Positions 37,747 through 48,084 of a DNA stretch of 59,974 nucleotides are shown one piece after another (position 1 is the first letter of the stretch; every line of letters starts with the position of its first letter). The stretch comes from Glaciecola sp049650345 (GTDB lineage: Bacteria > Pseudomonadota > Gammaproteobacteria > Enterobacterales > Alteromonadaceae). A program made the position numbers and the translations under genes. The stretch is from positions 1 through 59,974 of the forward strand of contig JBARZY010000042.1 of assembly GCA_049650345.1 (NCBI GenBank). The letters are read 5' to 3'. The notes beneath the pieces were generated by a model that saw nothing but the letters and a program-made list of their open reading frames with translations, was not told where the DNA came from and did no database searches.

Positions 37747-39437
37747 AATTAGCTAATATTAAACGCCAATGGTGGAAAGAGGGTGTGGTATATCAAATAT
37801 ACCCACGCAGCTTTCAAGATTCAAATGGTGATGGTGTAGGTGACCTACGCGGTATTATCAATCGTTTAGATTACATCAAAGATTTAGGCGTTGATATTAT
37901 TTGGTTGAACCCTGTTTATAGTTCGCCCAATGACGATAACGGCTATGATATTTCTGATTACCAAGATATTATGGCCGAATTTGGTAACATGGCCGATTTT
38001 GATGAGTTGCTTGAGGGCATGCACCAGCGTGGTTTAAAAGTAGTGATGGACTTGGTTGTTAATCACTCTTCAGATGAGCACGAGTGGTTTAAGCAGTCTC
38101 GCAGTTCTCGCGATAATCCTTATCGAGATTATTACCATTGGTGGCCTGCTGAAAAAGGCACACCACCGAAGCGCTGGAGTTACTTTGATCCTGAAGCCAA
38201 TGCATGGAAATACGATGCGCAAACTGACGCTTATTACTTGCACTATTTCTCGCAAAAGCAGCCTGATTTAAACTGGGAAAACCCTAAGCTTCGTCAAGAA
38301 ATCTATGACATGATGCATTTTTGGTTTAAAAAGGGCATTGATGGTTTCCGTATGGACGTTATCACCTTTATTTCTAAGCACGATGGATATCCAGAGTTTG
38401 CAGAAGAAGACCAAGGCGCAGCGATGATTGACGTGTATGCAAAAGGGCCTCGTTTGCACCAGTACCTGCATGAAATGCATCAAGAGGTGTTGCAACACTA
38501 TGATTGTATGACCGTGGCAGAAGGTCCAGGTACACACTTAGACAACGTACTTGACTTGGTTGATGAAGACCGACAAGAATTGAACATGAATTATCACTTT
38601 GATCACCAGAACATTGGTGTGGGTGATCGTTTTATGATTAATGACGACTTTCAAAATTTGGTGAAGTTTAAGAAAGTGATGTCTGATTGGTCAGAAGTGT
38701 TTAATGAAAAAGGGTGGGGCACCACCTATTTAGGCAATCACGATTTTCCTCGCATGGTAACTCGCTGGGCAAATGATGCACCTGAATACAGACGTTTTTC
38801 TTCTAAAATGTTAACCACATTTTTGTTGTCGATGCGCGGCACGCCTTATTATTATATGGGCGATGAAATTGGCATGAGTAACATTAAGTTTGAAAACATA
38901 GAAGACTATCAAGATTTGATGACCATTAACTGGCATGCACTTACCAAAAGCGAAGGTGGCGATCTTGAGCACTTCATGAAATCACATCAATTGTGTGCTC
39001 GCGACAATGCGCGTACGCCAATACAATGGGACGATTCTGAAAATGCAGGTTTTACCACAGGTAAGCCTTGGCTCAAGATTAATCCGAACTACGTTGAGGT
39101 AAATGTTGCTAGCCAAGAAAACGAAGCTGACTCTGAATTAAATTACTTTAGAAAAATGGTACGTTTACGGAACAATAGCTTAACGCTGATTTATGGCGAA
39201 TATAAGCTGTTGTTAAATGACGACCCAGATATTTATGCGTATACCAGAACGTTAGACGATGAAGTCCTGTTGGTATTGCTTAACTTCTCAGAGCATACCC
39301 ATTCGCTAAATTTGGCAGAATTGGTGAATAGTGATGTGAGTCACTCATCGGTATTAATTGACAATTATGAACATCATAGTGAACAAAATGATTTGGGTGA
39401 ATTACATGCATATCAGGCAAAAGTGATTCGCTTGTAG
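37743..39437 (+). CDS. GH13 alpha-glucosidase (oligo-1,6-glucosidase type)
   Basis: A 564-residue cytoplasmic glycoside hydrolase. The N-terminal VVYQIYPRSFQDSNGDGVGD is typical of subfamilies 23 and 31. Catalytic residues: nucleophile Asp205 (GFRMDVITF), acid/base Glu260 (TVAEGPG) and stabiliser Asp334 (LGNHDFPR). QPDLNW at 173-178 after the fifth strand supports the oligo-1,6-glucosidase/alpha-glucosidase group. The RLDRD-type loop of sucrose isomerases was not seen. It probably hydrolyses sucrose or short alpha-glucosides brought in by the coupled transporter. The exact bond preference cannot be read. A terminator follows. Confidence 0.92.
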   Translation: MKLANIKRQWWKEGVVYQIYPRSFQDSNGDGVGDLRGIINRLDYIKDLGVDIIWLNPVYSSPNDDNGYDISDYQDIMAEFGNMADFDELLEGMHQRGLKVVMDLVVNHSSDEHEWFKQSRSSRDNPYRDYYHWWPAEKGTPPKRWSYFDPEANAWKYDAQTDAYYLHYFSQKQPDLNWENPKLRQEIYDMMHFWFKKGIDGFRMDVITFISKHDGYPEFAEEDQGAAMIDVYAKGPRLHQYLHEMHQEVLQHYDCMTVAEGPGTHLDNVLDLVDEDRQELNMNYHFDHQNIGVGDRFMINDDFQNLVKFKKVMSDWSEVFNEKGWGTTYLGNHDFPRMVTRWANDAPEYRRFSSKMLTTFLLSMRGTPYYYMGDEIGMSNIKFENIEDYQDLMTINWHALTKSEGGDLEHFMKSHQLCARDNARTPIQWDDSENAGFTTGKPWLKINPNYVEVNVASQENEADSELNYFRKMVRLRNNSLTLIYGEYKLLLNDDPDIYAYTRTLDDEVLLVLLNFSEHTHSLNLAELVNSDVSHSSVLIDNYEHHSEQNDLGELHAYQAKVIRL

Positions 39438-39460
39438 TTAGTAATGTATTGTTATAATTA

Positions 39461-39484
39461 GGGTAGCGATAGCTACCCTTTTTT
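39461..39484 (+). terminator. Terminator of the transporter-glucosidase operon
   Basis: GGGTAGC (39461-39467) pairs with GCTACCC (39472-39478) around a 4-base loop, followed by six T. Confidence 0.88.
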
Positions 39485-39494
39485 GTTGTGATCG

Positions 39495-39896
39495 TTAGTA
39501 AATAACACCGTTTGGGGTGCGTTTTATCTCTTCTTCAGTTTGTATTGCTTTAGCTTGTAAATGGGCATTGCCACCCACTTCTACATTGGCATTGTTCGCA
39601 CCTGCAACATTGCGCTGTGCCGTTAATTGATGATCTTCAACATCACTGTTGGGCCTTGTAGAGGGAGCAAATGCTTGTATGTGTCCTGTTTTTATTGGCT
39701 TGGTGTGCGCTTGACTATTCTTTAACTGCGCTTGGGTAAGTTGCAGTTGCCTTTCTAACCATTCGTTATCCTGCTGTTGCTCAAATAACTGCAAAGATAA
39801 ATCGTTTTGTAGACGCTGCATATTATAGTGCTGTATTCCTAAATACAGAGTAGATAGGCTTAGCACGCCTACTGCCCATATCATTAATTTTTGCAT
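39495..39896 (-). CDS. Small membrane-anchored coiled-coil protein
   Basis: A 133-residue protein with one N-terminal hydrophobic helix (about 5-22), a glutamine-rich coiled coil (about 24-62) and a polar tail ending RTPNGVIY. No family is recognised. A strong AGGGAACGAGA lies just before the ATG. It directly follows the giant lipoprotein gene on the same strand, but the giant gene's terminator hairpin lies in the 63-bp gap, so read-through or a separate promoter is needed. Confidence 0.65.
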   Translation of the reverse strand: MQKLMIWAVGVLSLSTLYLGIQHYNMQRLQNDLSLQLFEQQQDNEWLERQLQLTQAQLKNSQAHTKPIKTGHIQAFAPSTRPNSDVEDHQLTAQRNVAGANNANVEVGGNAHLQAKAIQTEEEIKRTPNGVIY

Positions 39897-39913
39897 TCTC
39901 GTTCCCTTTAAAA

Positions 39914-39935
39914 AAGGCGAGCATGCGCTCGCCTT
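39914..39935 (-). terminator. Terminator of the giant lipoprotein gene
   Basis: The plus strand reads AAGGCGAGC (39914-39922), loop ATGC, GCTCGCCTT (39927-39935). On the minus strand the stem is followed by a T-run, as expected of a rho-independent terminator. Confidence 0.85.
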
Positions 39936-39959
39936 AGTCTATACAAAGCGTTGACTTAC

Positions 39960-42900
39960 TTAATTTGGTCCATCATAAATGAACGGACGCGCATCAATGT
40001 CGTCGGCAATACCGTCGTTATCATCGTCGGCGTCAGCGTTATTTCCGGTACCATCACTGTCGGTATCAAACCACTCTGTTGCATCAAACGGAAACGCATC
40101 TATGTTGTCGCTAAACAAGTCACCGTCGCTATCAAGCGTTTCACCTGAATCAAACGGGAATGCATCGTTTTCGTTAACTACGCTATCGTTATCAATATCA
40201 GAGTCGTCTTTATCAAGTAAGCCATCAGCATCCGAATCAATATCAAACGCTTCATAAAAATTGATTCTAGGCACTGAAAGAATGGTATATAAGCTTGGAT
40301 CGGTTTCGTTAGCATTGTTTATTTCTAGCCACTCAAGCACCCATACTCTATTGCCTACTTGTTTCAATGGTATCCATTGACGTTGTCTGTAAGTAATACA
40401 CGATGGATTTTGCTCTTGGTAACAATCGCTTGGTATGCCGTCAATGCGACGAGTATCAATAACTAGCTTACCGCTATCGTCTTGCTGCCAGTAATACTGG
40501 TTCCATCCGTTATAGTTATCGGGTGTGCTAATATCGAGTTCTCTATTGATGACTCTGGTCGATTTTCCATTTTCTTCCAGTCTGAAACCAAAGTATTGAT
40601 TGCTAATGATTGATCCGTCCTCGTCTCTGGCATAAGGGTCAGTGAGTGTAAATGCGCTCATTAAGAAGGTGTCTTGTAACGACAGCCAATCGACAGATTG
40701 GTCAGTTTTTACCGCTCCAGTCGAATAGCTCCTGAAAGTAGTATCATTAGATGCGGTAATTTCAGCTAACACAGAGCTGCTATTACTAAACACTTCCAAT
40801 TGACTAATTTTAATACTTTCATTGATATTGGGGTAATCAATTAATAAAGCGCCCTCATTGTTTACTGTCCAGGTAAAATTAAGCCCCATTAGCTTACTGG
40901 TACCTGTAAAGTCAGTATTCAGAGTCACTAGGTCAGATTGTAATCCCGCTATAGACCCATCTGAGTTTTCATTGAATCCGGCCGGCATTGACCAAGTCCC
41001 TACAACATTATCAGGCGTATAGGCTATGGTTGCTATGTCATCTTTTACATCGTACTCAACCACATCGCTTAGGATTGATGTTGTGATAACGGGAGCAGTG
41101 TCTTGCCCATACAATATTTGGCTGACTGGAGCGTCGTTTATTTGTAATGAGCTAAGGGTCGCTTTTATAATCGAATGAGATTCATTATCGGTTGCCACTA
41201 TTGACCAATCTTCGCCAACTACCCCTCTGTTAATACCAACTTGAAAGATACCCGCATTTTCAATTAGTTGAACTTCATATTCTGTTGCGAGACCCAACGA
41301 GATAAGGTCGGCGACATTCGAGTAACTTAATGAAATTGAGGCGTTATCGTAGGTGATTGATAAAATGTCGTTGTTAACCGACCAAGTGTAATCAGTATTT
41401 GAGCTTCTTGTGATTAAGCCACCAGTGAGATCATCGTTAAAGGTGTATTGGTTACCGCCTATAGTTCTAAAGGATATACTGGGGTCGTCGAGTAGGCCTT
41501 CAAACATAAGCACGTATGCGCTAGGTACAGTATCTTGCGAAATTGTTAATCGCGCACCAATTGAATCATCAAGTGGACTAGCATCATTTACGTCAGCTAC
41601 ACCATCATTGTCATCATCGGTATCGGTATTGTTTCCAATGCCGTCTAGGTCGAAATCTTCAGACTCACTTGCATCCAGTGGGAAAGCATCTTCGTAATCA
41701 ATAACACCATCGTTGTCGTCGTCGCTATCGGCGTTATTGCCAATACCGTCAAGATCGGTGTCGAGGGATTCTGAAGGGTCCAGAGGGAATGCGTCTGCAG
41801 TGTCAGGAACGTTGTCGTTATCATCATCTAAATCAACATCGTCTTTAACGCCATCGTAGTCGCTATCGAGTACAAACTTGCTATAAAACTGCACGCGAGG
41901 CGGTATAAACAATCTAAAGTCGGTATCTGTTGTGCCGCTATCGTAAGCGTTATCATTCCACAGAGCCCATTCTAAAACGTATATACGATCTGCCGTCTCG
42001 CCAAGTAACTTCCAGTGACGTTCGCGGAAAGGTAAACATGTAGTGCCATTGAGTTGGCACTCACTGTACTGCTCGGTCACATTGCCAAAGTCGTCTCTGC
42101 TTACGCTAGCACTAATTACGATTTCTGTTGATCCATCACTACCCGTTACTGTGTTCCAGGTTCTATAGGTAGCGTTTACTCTATCTTCGATATTAAATGG
42201 TGCATCGAAAATATTCGCGCCAGAACCATTACTATTTAAAATATAGCCAAAATATTCATCTAACAAGACGTCGTCATTATTGTCATAAGCATCTGGATTG
42301 GTAAGCGTGAAGCTATTCATTAAGAATTGATCAGTAAAACTTTGAATAGTAGCGGTACCGCTATCTTTGCCAGCTACTGCGATACGATTATATCGCTTAT
42401 TATTAATGGTAGCGGTGGCCAGCACTAAATCGGTATAGGGCTCACTTTGAAGACGTTTTAGGTGCATTTCTGTAGAATCAGCGAAGGTCATAACTAAATC
42501 ACCATCTTCGATTGCCCACGTAAAGCTAGCGCCTGATATTTCAGTACTTCCGGTGTTGTCTGCATTAAAGGTTGCATAGTCGGAGGTAATACTCGCTGTA
42601 TTATCAATGACCTCTACTGTTGTGGGGATGCCCCATTTCCCTAACATCTCAGCTTCTGTATAATTAAGCCCAGTCACTGTAGTTACATCAAGCAAGGTTA
42701 TTACGCGTGGCGTCAGGGTCAGTTCAACCGCAAGGTTAGCAGCACCTAGTAGTGCAATACTGACAGTATCGTCAACCAAAGTGTATTCAGTCGTGTCGCT
42801 TACTATAAATGTATCTATAGCTTGTGTATCTTCTGCCAGATAGAGGTCAGCGCTTACATTACTTACCACAGCATCAACGTACAGTTCACCACCGTTATCA

Positions 42901-45900
42901 ATATAGGTCTGCAGGTCAGTAGCACTGAACATGCCTAATTCTTGCAAATATTCAAGATTGACCGATTCAATGTTTGCGAATGCATCAGTATAAGTAAGCG
43001 TTAGCGTGTTGTTGCTAATTGTGTAGTTATACGGCTCTGGGGTTCTGTGACTAGTGAATACACCTTGGTCGTCACTGAATGTCCACTCTCCTCTGGAGAT
43101 AAACATTGTTGCGACAGACGGATCGTTTAGTTTGCCTGCATAATAACGTACATAATTGCTAGATAAGTTGTCTCTACTCAACGATAGCGCCGATGCGTAC
43201 GAAGCATCTAAAGGCAATATATCGTTGGCATCATCAACACCGTCGTTGTCGTCGTCGTTGTCGCTATTATTACCAATGCCATCACCGTCGGTATCTACGG
43301 TTTCTGTTGCATCAAGTGGCAAATCATCTAACCAATCGTTAACACCGTCGTTGTCGTCGTCATCGTCGGCGTTGTTGCCCAAACCGTCATTATCGGTGTC
43401 AAGCCATTCGGTGTTATCAAATGGGAACGCGTCTGCGCTACCACTAATACCGTCGTTATCAGGGTCGCCATCGGTATAACGTTCGTCAATAAAGTCTAGG
43501 TCAAAGTCATATACTTCATAATAATTAACGCGCGGCGGAATAAGTAATTGCCAGTCAGGTACTTGATCGTTCCAATTGGTATAGTAACGCTCCCATTCGA
43601 TCACGTATAGCCTATCCCCTACTTGATTAAGGGGTTGCCAAAAACGTTCGCGCCAAGCCACACAAGCATTATCTAGTGTTCTTGCGCATTCGTTTCGATC
43701 TATGCCGTTAGAGTTGTCACGGTATGCTGTCATTGTAATTCGGTTGTCAGCACCTTGTGTCCAACGACGCAGCTCTTGCTCATCTCCTGAAACGATAACG
43801 TTACCAAATACGCGAGCCACAAAACCATCTGTCTGGAAGTAGAAGCCAAAGAAGTCGCTAATATTTATGTTGTCGTTTTCATCCCTATAACTTTCAGTTT
43901 CTAAGACAAAGCTGCTCATTAGTAAGCTATCAAAAGTATTTAAGCTTAGGTCGATGTTCTGTTCTTGCACCAAGTAATGGTAACCACGTTGCGTTTCGCC
44001 GTCGTAGGTCATATCAACAAATGTTGCGCTGCCATCGGTATTTTGTGCTAATTGCTTAATAACGATATCGCTTTGTTTTCCGTTAACACTACCAGTAATT
44101 ACAAGCTCACCATTGGCATTTACTGACCACGTTAACGCACTTGTATTAATTGCCGAAGAGACTGAACCATCTTGGTTAAGCGTCAGTGCATCAATACCAA
44201 AGAAGTTCTCGTTTTCTAACGATGTGGGTACTGCCCAAGTGCCAACAAGGTCTTGTTGTACAAAGCCGGTAGCCGAGATGTTATCCAAATTACTGTATGT
44301 AGTAACATATGCATTCTCGGTGGTAATTGTGGTATCTGTAATCTCAGGAATTGAGAAATATACCGCATCAATCGACTCATTCATTCGCTCTATTTTGTAA
44401 AATTCCGGCGCTTGGGAGTCTGATGTGATTAAGTGTAAGGTAGTGGATATGTTTTTTATCGTTTTTTCATACTGACAACCACCACAATCTGCTAGTAGCC
44501 TATTTTTAGCAGCCTCATTAATTAAGCCGCTATCAAATAGGGATTCAGCTGAGACCAACACAGTGTTGCCGCCAACGTTTTGATCAAATGTGACTTCAAT
44601 TGAACCGTCTACAATTGCCCAGGTAAAATCGGTATTTGCCATAATTTGGCTAGAAGATTCACCGCTACCATCAGTATTAAAGGTAAAGTATTCATCAATG
44701 CTACTGCCTACTCTATCAAATGTAGGTTCGGTATTGAGGTATTCACTAGCAATATCGCTGCTTGTCATTGTTACCGCAACATTAATGGTGGCGTCTGCAG
44801 GTGCAATATCTAGGTTGTTTTCAACTCCATCACCGTCAATGTCAGTATCAACTTCATCAGCAATACCATCGTTGTCGATGTCAGATGAAAATCCTACATT
44901 GCGCGGGAAAGCGTCTTCGGCATCATCAACGCCGTCATTATCATCGTCATTGTCGTAGGCATCAAACGAGCCATCACCGTCGGTATCTATATAGCTGAAG
45001 CTAGCAAGCAGTTGCTGATGTGCAGCGCCATTTAACCAAACACCGTCCTCTTCTACTACGTTTTGTTTATACAAGGTGCCGGTTAATACTTCGCCGCGCA
45101 CGGATGCAATAAATGTAGACGCTAACTCATCGTAATCGATGTCAAGGCCCGCCAGCGCCTCAAGGTTATTAGGCAAAGTCATTGTAACCAGTTCAGTGCC
45201 ATCGATGGTGACTTTTTCCCACTGGCCTGTGGCTGACAATACTCTGCGGTCTTGATTTTCCTCGTTGAGATAAAAGTTAATTTGACCACTGTTAGATTCA
45301 GAGGAGATCAGTTCTAAATTTAAGTAACCATAGCCATTGTCTTCATGAATACTAAATTCAACGGGTAATTGCTGGTGATATAGGCCAGAATCGGCTTCAT
45401 CAACAAATATTTCGTCTAATACAATCGCGGTTCTATTTAGTGATCTTACATAAACGCCATCACATCCGAAACAACTTGGATTGTAATCTACAACATACTG
45501 GTCTACGTCATAACGCATTGACGTGTTATAAACCTTAGCATTTCCAGTAAACATAGCATCAGCAGCAACATTATTTGCCCATTCGAGTTGATTGGCACCA
45601 GCAAGCGCTTGACGCATTGTTCCTGACTGAACATTTAAGGAAGTACCAATAATAGTAATGTCCATATCTAAAGCATCAGTTACTGATATAGAACCGTCAC
45701 TATTGAATGAAGTTACAACATAGTCATTACTTTCCTCGGTCCACATGCCATTGCTTAGATAAAGGTCAGTGTCGTCATCGGAATCTTGAAATGCCTTGAA
45801 ACTAGCTAAGCTGGAGCTGTAGGAAAACTCAAAACTGTTGATATCAATATTTAGTGATGCAGTATTTACAGATATCTGATCATAGCCCATATCACTACGT

Positions 45901-47945
45901 TCGTATGATGATAGTGCGTATACATCACCATTAAACATGCTGTCTGCCAATCCGCCATAACGAGTGTTGGGGTCAATTGAATCAGTATCGTCAGTATCTG
46001 GTACACCGTCGTTGTCATCATCGGTGTCAGCATTGTTGCCTACGCCGTCGCCATCGGTATCTAATGTTTCAGCGTTATTTAGTGGAAACGCGTCGTTTAT
46101 ATCCAGCGCACCGTCATTGTCATCATCGTTATCGGCGTTATTACCAATGCCGTCCAAATCGGTGTCGATGCTCTCTGTGTTGTCTAATGGGAAAGCGTCA
46201 TTTGAATCAAGTACGGTATCGTTGTCGTCATCGGAGTCAGCATTGTTGCCCACACCGTCGCCATCGGTATCCAATGTTTCGGCGTTATTTAGTGGAAACG
46301 CGTCGTTTACATCAAGTGCGCCGTCGTTGTCGTCATCATTGTCGGCGTTGTTGCCAATGCCGTCGCCATCGGTATCAAGGCTTTCTGTACTGTCTAGTTG
46401 AAAAGCGTCTGCTTCGTTTGGTACGCCGTCATTGTCAATATCAGGATCAATATTATTGGCAATGCCGTCGCCGTCTAGGTCATCAATATCAACATTATTC
46501 TCTACAGCTTCTTCAAGATTTGACGCCGATTCATTTACCGATTGTGCCAACTGTGCATCTATTTCTTCTTGGCTTAAACCGCTCTCTGCTAGTTCCTGTG
46601 CTTGCTCTACAGCATCATTTGCGACTAGCTCTGCAATACCAGCAATGTCGTCAATACTCACATTGGTAGAGGCATTGTTGGTGAGCAAATTACCTACTGT
46701 ATTTGCTACAATCGAGGCAACACTCTGAATATTGCTGATAGAATCTTCAGAAATCTCACCGCTATCCCCCGATTGACCATCTGCTAAATTGTTTACAACA
46801 TTAGCGATAATTTGACTAACGTTATTTATTTGTGTGACGGCGGTTTCATCTAAGCCTGCGTCGGTGTTGTTTTGTTCAGAAATAAGCCCAGCAACAACGT
46901 TTGAAAGCACATTGGTTGATACTGTAATTTGCGCGATAGCTTCTTCACTTAAGCCTTCGTCAGACAGTGCTTGTGCGACTATATTTGAAGATGTTGCATT
47001 TGATACCACATTTGACTGTAATGCTATGTTGGCAAGCTCTTCTTCATTAAGTGCTGTACTAGACATCACTGCGGAGTCGTAAACTGCAGCAACAACAGAG
47101 CCAACCTGATTGACAATTTGTTCAAGGTTTTCATCACTGGTTGTGTCTAGTGCTTCAGATTGTGAAGCAGAAACTTGTTGCATGGCGTCTGAAAGAGATT
47201 TACCGGCCCCATTAATAACGGCCGTTTGTGTGCTTAAGGTGCCTGCTTCTTGTGCTTGCTTAATAACGGTGGCAATTGTAGACGTAACCGACTTTGCAAC
47301 AACAACATCTGCGCTGGTAACGTTTGTAGTAACATTTTTTGGAATGAGCTCATTTTCAACCATAACCTCGGTTAATACGGTTAAGGCTTCATCGGTGTCA
47401 GCAATATAATCGCTAGACACTTGTTCTTCAGTAATTCCTAGGCTTTGAGCAACTTGTGCTTTGGCTTCTTCTATATTTTCGGTACTACCGGCCACCAAAG
47501 ACACCAATGTGGTTAGAGGGGTAGCAACGCTTTCTCCTGGTAATGAAACTAGTTGGAAGGCTTCATCGTCGGTAACAGGAACGCCGTTTGGATTCTCGTC
47601 TGAAATGGTACTTTCATCTACTGCACCAGCAGGGATATCTACAATAACACTCACGTTTTCAGGAATTAGACCCAGCCCGGTAGTTTCGATTGCGCCAGCA
47701 CCGCCTTCAACGGTTTCGGTAAAAGGTTCGTTTGCATCACGCGTTTTGTTATCGTTAAGGTCGATGTATGCAATTGCACCGCGGATATAACCATCGATAA
47801 CAGTTACATTGAAATAAGATGGGGTAGGAGTTGGATCTGGATCAGGTGGCGGTGTCTCTGATGAACCGCCGCCACATGCGGCAAGTGTGAGTACTAAACT
47901 AACACTACTAGCTACTTTCAAAAGTTTGAAAGAGTCCCTTTTCAT
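39960..47945 (-). CDS. Giant modular lipoprotein with TSP3-type calcium repeats (2661 aa)
   Basis: A signal peptide with lipobox LTLAAC (Cys24) predicts a lipid-anchored, probably surface-exposed protein. Residues about 40-90 look like a small beta domain; 110-480 is acidic and helical. Aspartate-rich thrombospondin type 3-like repeats (DTDGDGIGNNAD, DDDNDG) occur in five blocks, at about 485-660, 985-1035, 1490-1575, 2030-2120 and 2570-2655. Three related modules of about 450 residues start near 1048, 1582 and 2128; each ends with a pair of cysteines followed by R-(E/Q)-R-x-W and a (V/I)LEW or VIEW strand. Calcium-stabilised adhesion or surface binding is inferred; no enzyme motif is seen. 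CAGGGAA precedes the ATG. Confidence 0.85.
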   Translation of the reverse strand: MKRDSFKLLKVASSVSLVLTLAACGGGSSETPPPDPDPTPTPSYFNVTVIDGYIRGAIAYIDLNDNKTRDANEPFTETVEGGAGAIETTGLGLIPENVSVIVDIPAGAVDESTISDENPNGVPVTDDEAFQLVSLPGESVATPLTTLVSLVAGSTENIEEAKAQVAQSLGITEEQVSSDYIADTDEALTVLTEVMVENELIPKNVTTNVTSADVVVAKSVTSTIATVIKQAQEAGTLSTQTAVINGAGKSLSDAMQQVSASQSEALDTTSDENLEQIVNQVGSVVAAVYDSAVMSSTALNEEELANIALQSNVVSNATSSNIVAQALSDEGLSEEAIAQITVSTNVLSNVVAGLISEQNNTDAGLDETAVTQINNVSQIIANVVNNLADGQSGDSGEISEDSISNIQSVASIVANTVGNLLTNNASTNVSIDDIAGIAELVANDAVEQAQELAESGLSQEEIDAQLAQSVNESASNLEEAVENNVDIDDLDGDGIANNIDPDIDNDGVPNEADAFQLDSTESLDTDGDGIGNNADNDDDNDGALDVNDAFPLNNAETLDTDGDGVGNNADSDDDNDTVLDSNDAFPLDNTESIDTDLDGIGNNADNDDDNDGALDINDAFPLNNAETLDTDGDGVGNNADTDDDNDGVPDTDDTDSIDPNTRYGGLADSMFNGDVYALSSYERSDMGYDQISVNTASLNIDINSFEFSYSSSLASFKAFQDSDDDTDLYLSNGMWTEESNDYVVTSFNSDGSISVTDALDMDITIIGTSLNVQSGTMRQALAGANQLEWANNVAADAMFTGNAKVYNTSMRYDVDQYVVDYNPSCFGCDGVYVRSLNRTAIVLDEIFVDEADSGLYHQQLPVEFSIHEDNGYGYLNLELISSESNSGQINFYLNEENQDRRVLSATGQWEKVTIDGTELVTMTLPNNLEALAGLDIDYDELASTFIASVRGEVLTGTLYKQNVVEEDGVWLNGAAHQQLLASFSYIDTDGDGSFDAYDNDDDNDGVDDAEDAFPRNVGFSSDIDNDGIADEVDTDIDGDGVENNLDIAPADATINVAVTMTSSDIASEYLNTEPTFDRVGSSIDEYFTFNTDGSGESSSQIMANTDFTWAIVDGSIEVTFDQNVGGNTVLVSAESLFDSGLINEAAKNRLLADCGGCQYEKTIKNISTTLHLITSDSQAPEFYKIERMNESIDAVYFSIPEITDTTITTENAYVTTYSNLDNISATGFVQQDLVGTWAVPTSLENENFFGIDALTLNQDGSVSSAINTSALTWSVNANGELVITGSVNGKQSDIVIKQLAQNTDGSATFVDMTYDGETQRGYHYLVQEQNIDLSLNTFDSLLMSSFVLETESYRDENDNINISDFFGFYFQTDGFVARVFGNVIVSGDEQELRRWTQGADNRITMTAYRDNSNGIDRNECARTLDNACVAWRERFWQPLNQVGDRLYVIEWERYYTNWNDQVPDWQLLIPPRVNYYEVYDFDLDFIDERYTDGDPDNDGISGSADAFPFDNTEWLDTDNDGLGNNADDDDDNDGVNDWLDDLPLDATETVDTDGDGIGNNSDNDDDNDGVDDANDILPLDASYASALSLSRDNLSSNYVRYYAGKLNDPSVATMFISRGEWTFSDDQGVFTSHRTPEPYNYTISNNTLTLTYTDAFANIESVNLEYLQELGMFSATDLQTYIDNGGELYVDAVVSNVSADLYLAEDTQAIDTFIVSDTTEYTLVDDTVSIALLGAANLAVELTLTPRVITLLDVTTVTGLNYTEAEMLGKWGIPTTVEVIDNTASITSDYATFNADNTGSTEISGASFTWAIEDGDLVMTFADSTEMHLKRLQSEPYTDLVLATATINNKRYNRIAVAGKDSGTATIQSFTDQFLMNSFTLTNPDAYDNNDDVLLDEYFGYILNSNGSGANIFDAPFNIEDRVNATYRTWNTVTGSDGSTEIVISASVSRDDFGNVTEQYSECQLNGTTCLPFRERHWKLLGETADRIYVLEWALWNDNAYDSGTTDTDFRLFIPPRVQFYSKFVLDSDYDGVKDDVDLDDDNDNVPDTADAFPLDPSESLDTDLDGIGNNADSDDDNDGVIDYEDAFPLDASESEDFDLDGIGNNTDTDDDNDGVADVNDASPLDDSIGARLTISQDTVPSAYVLMFEGLLDDPSISFRTIGGNQYTFNDDLTGGLITRSSNTDYTWSVNNDILSITYDNASISLSYSNVADLISLGLATEYEVQLIENAGIFQVGINRGVVGEDWSIVATDNESHSIIKATLSSLQINDAPVSQILYGQDTAPVITTSILSDVVEYDVKDDIATIAYTPDNVVGTWSMPAGFNENSDGSIAGLQSDLVTLNTDFTGTSKLMGLNFTWTVNNEGALLIDYPNINESIKISQLEVFSNSSSVLAEITASNDTTFRSYSTGAVKTDQSVDWLSLQDTFLMSAFTLTDPYARDEDGSIISNQYFGFRLEENGKSTRVINRELDISTPDNYNGWNQYYWQQDDSGKLVIDTRRIDGIPSDCYQEQNPSCITYRQRQWIPLKQVGNRVWVLEWLEINNANETDPSLYTILSVPRINFYEAFDIDSDADGLLDKDDSDIDNDSVVNENDAFPFDSGETLDSDGDLFSDNIDAFPFDATEWFDTDSDGTGNNADADDDNDGIADDIDARPFIYDGPN
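45965..46490 (-). repeat. TSP3-repeat DNA with 210-bp tandem duplication
   Basis: The first aspartate-rich block is built of near-identical DNA units. The stretch containing aatgtttc followed by gcgttatttagtgg starts at 46063 and again at 46273, exactly 210 bp (70 codons) apart, with only a few changes. This indicates recent in-frame duplication. Confidence 0.8.
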
Positions 47946-48084
47946 AATAATTCCCTGAGTTCAAATTGTAATGGTCTTACCAAATACGGTGACCTACTTC
48001 GGTGTTAAATTAACGTTTTTTTTACACTAAATCAAATTTTTAAATAAAGTTTTATTAATCAGAATATTATCTAACATTCTGATT

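Noticed and set aside
45965..46490. Regular short repeats that could suggest a CRISPR array.
   Set aside because: The repeats are coding TSP3 units without unique spacers of constant length.
45977..46669. 230-codon plus-strand frame rich in Arg, His and Cys.
   Set aside because: It is the antisense shadow of the aspartate-rich repeats of the giant lipoprotein.
39979..47409. Many serine-rich plus-strand frames (SLSSS patterns).
   Set aside because: They are complements of the Asp/Asn repeat codons in the giant gene, not separate genes.
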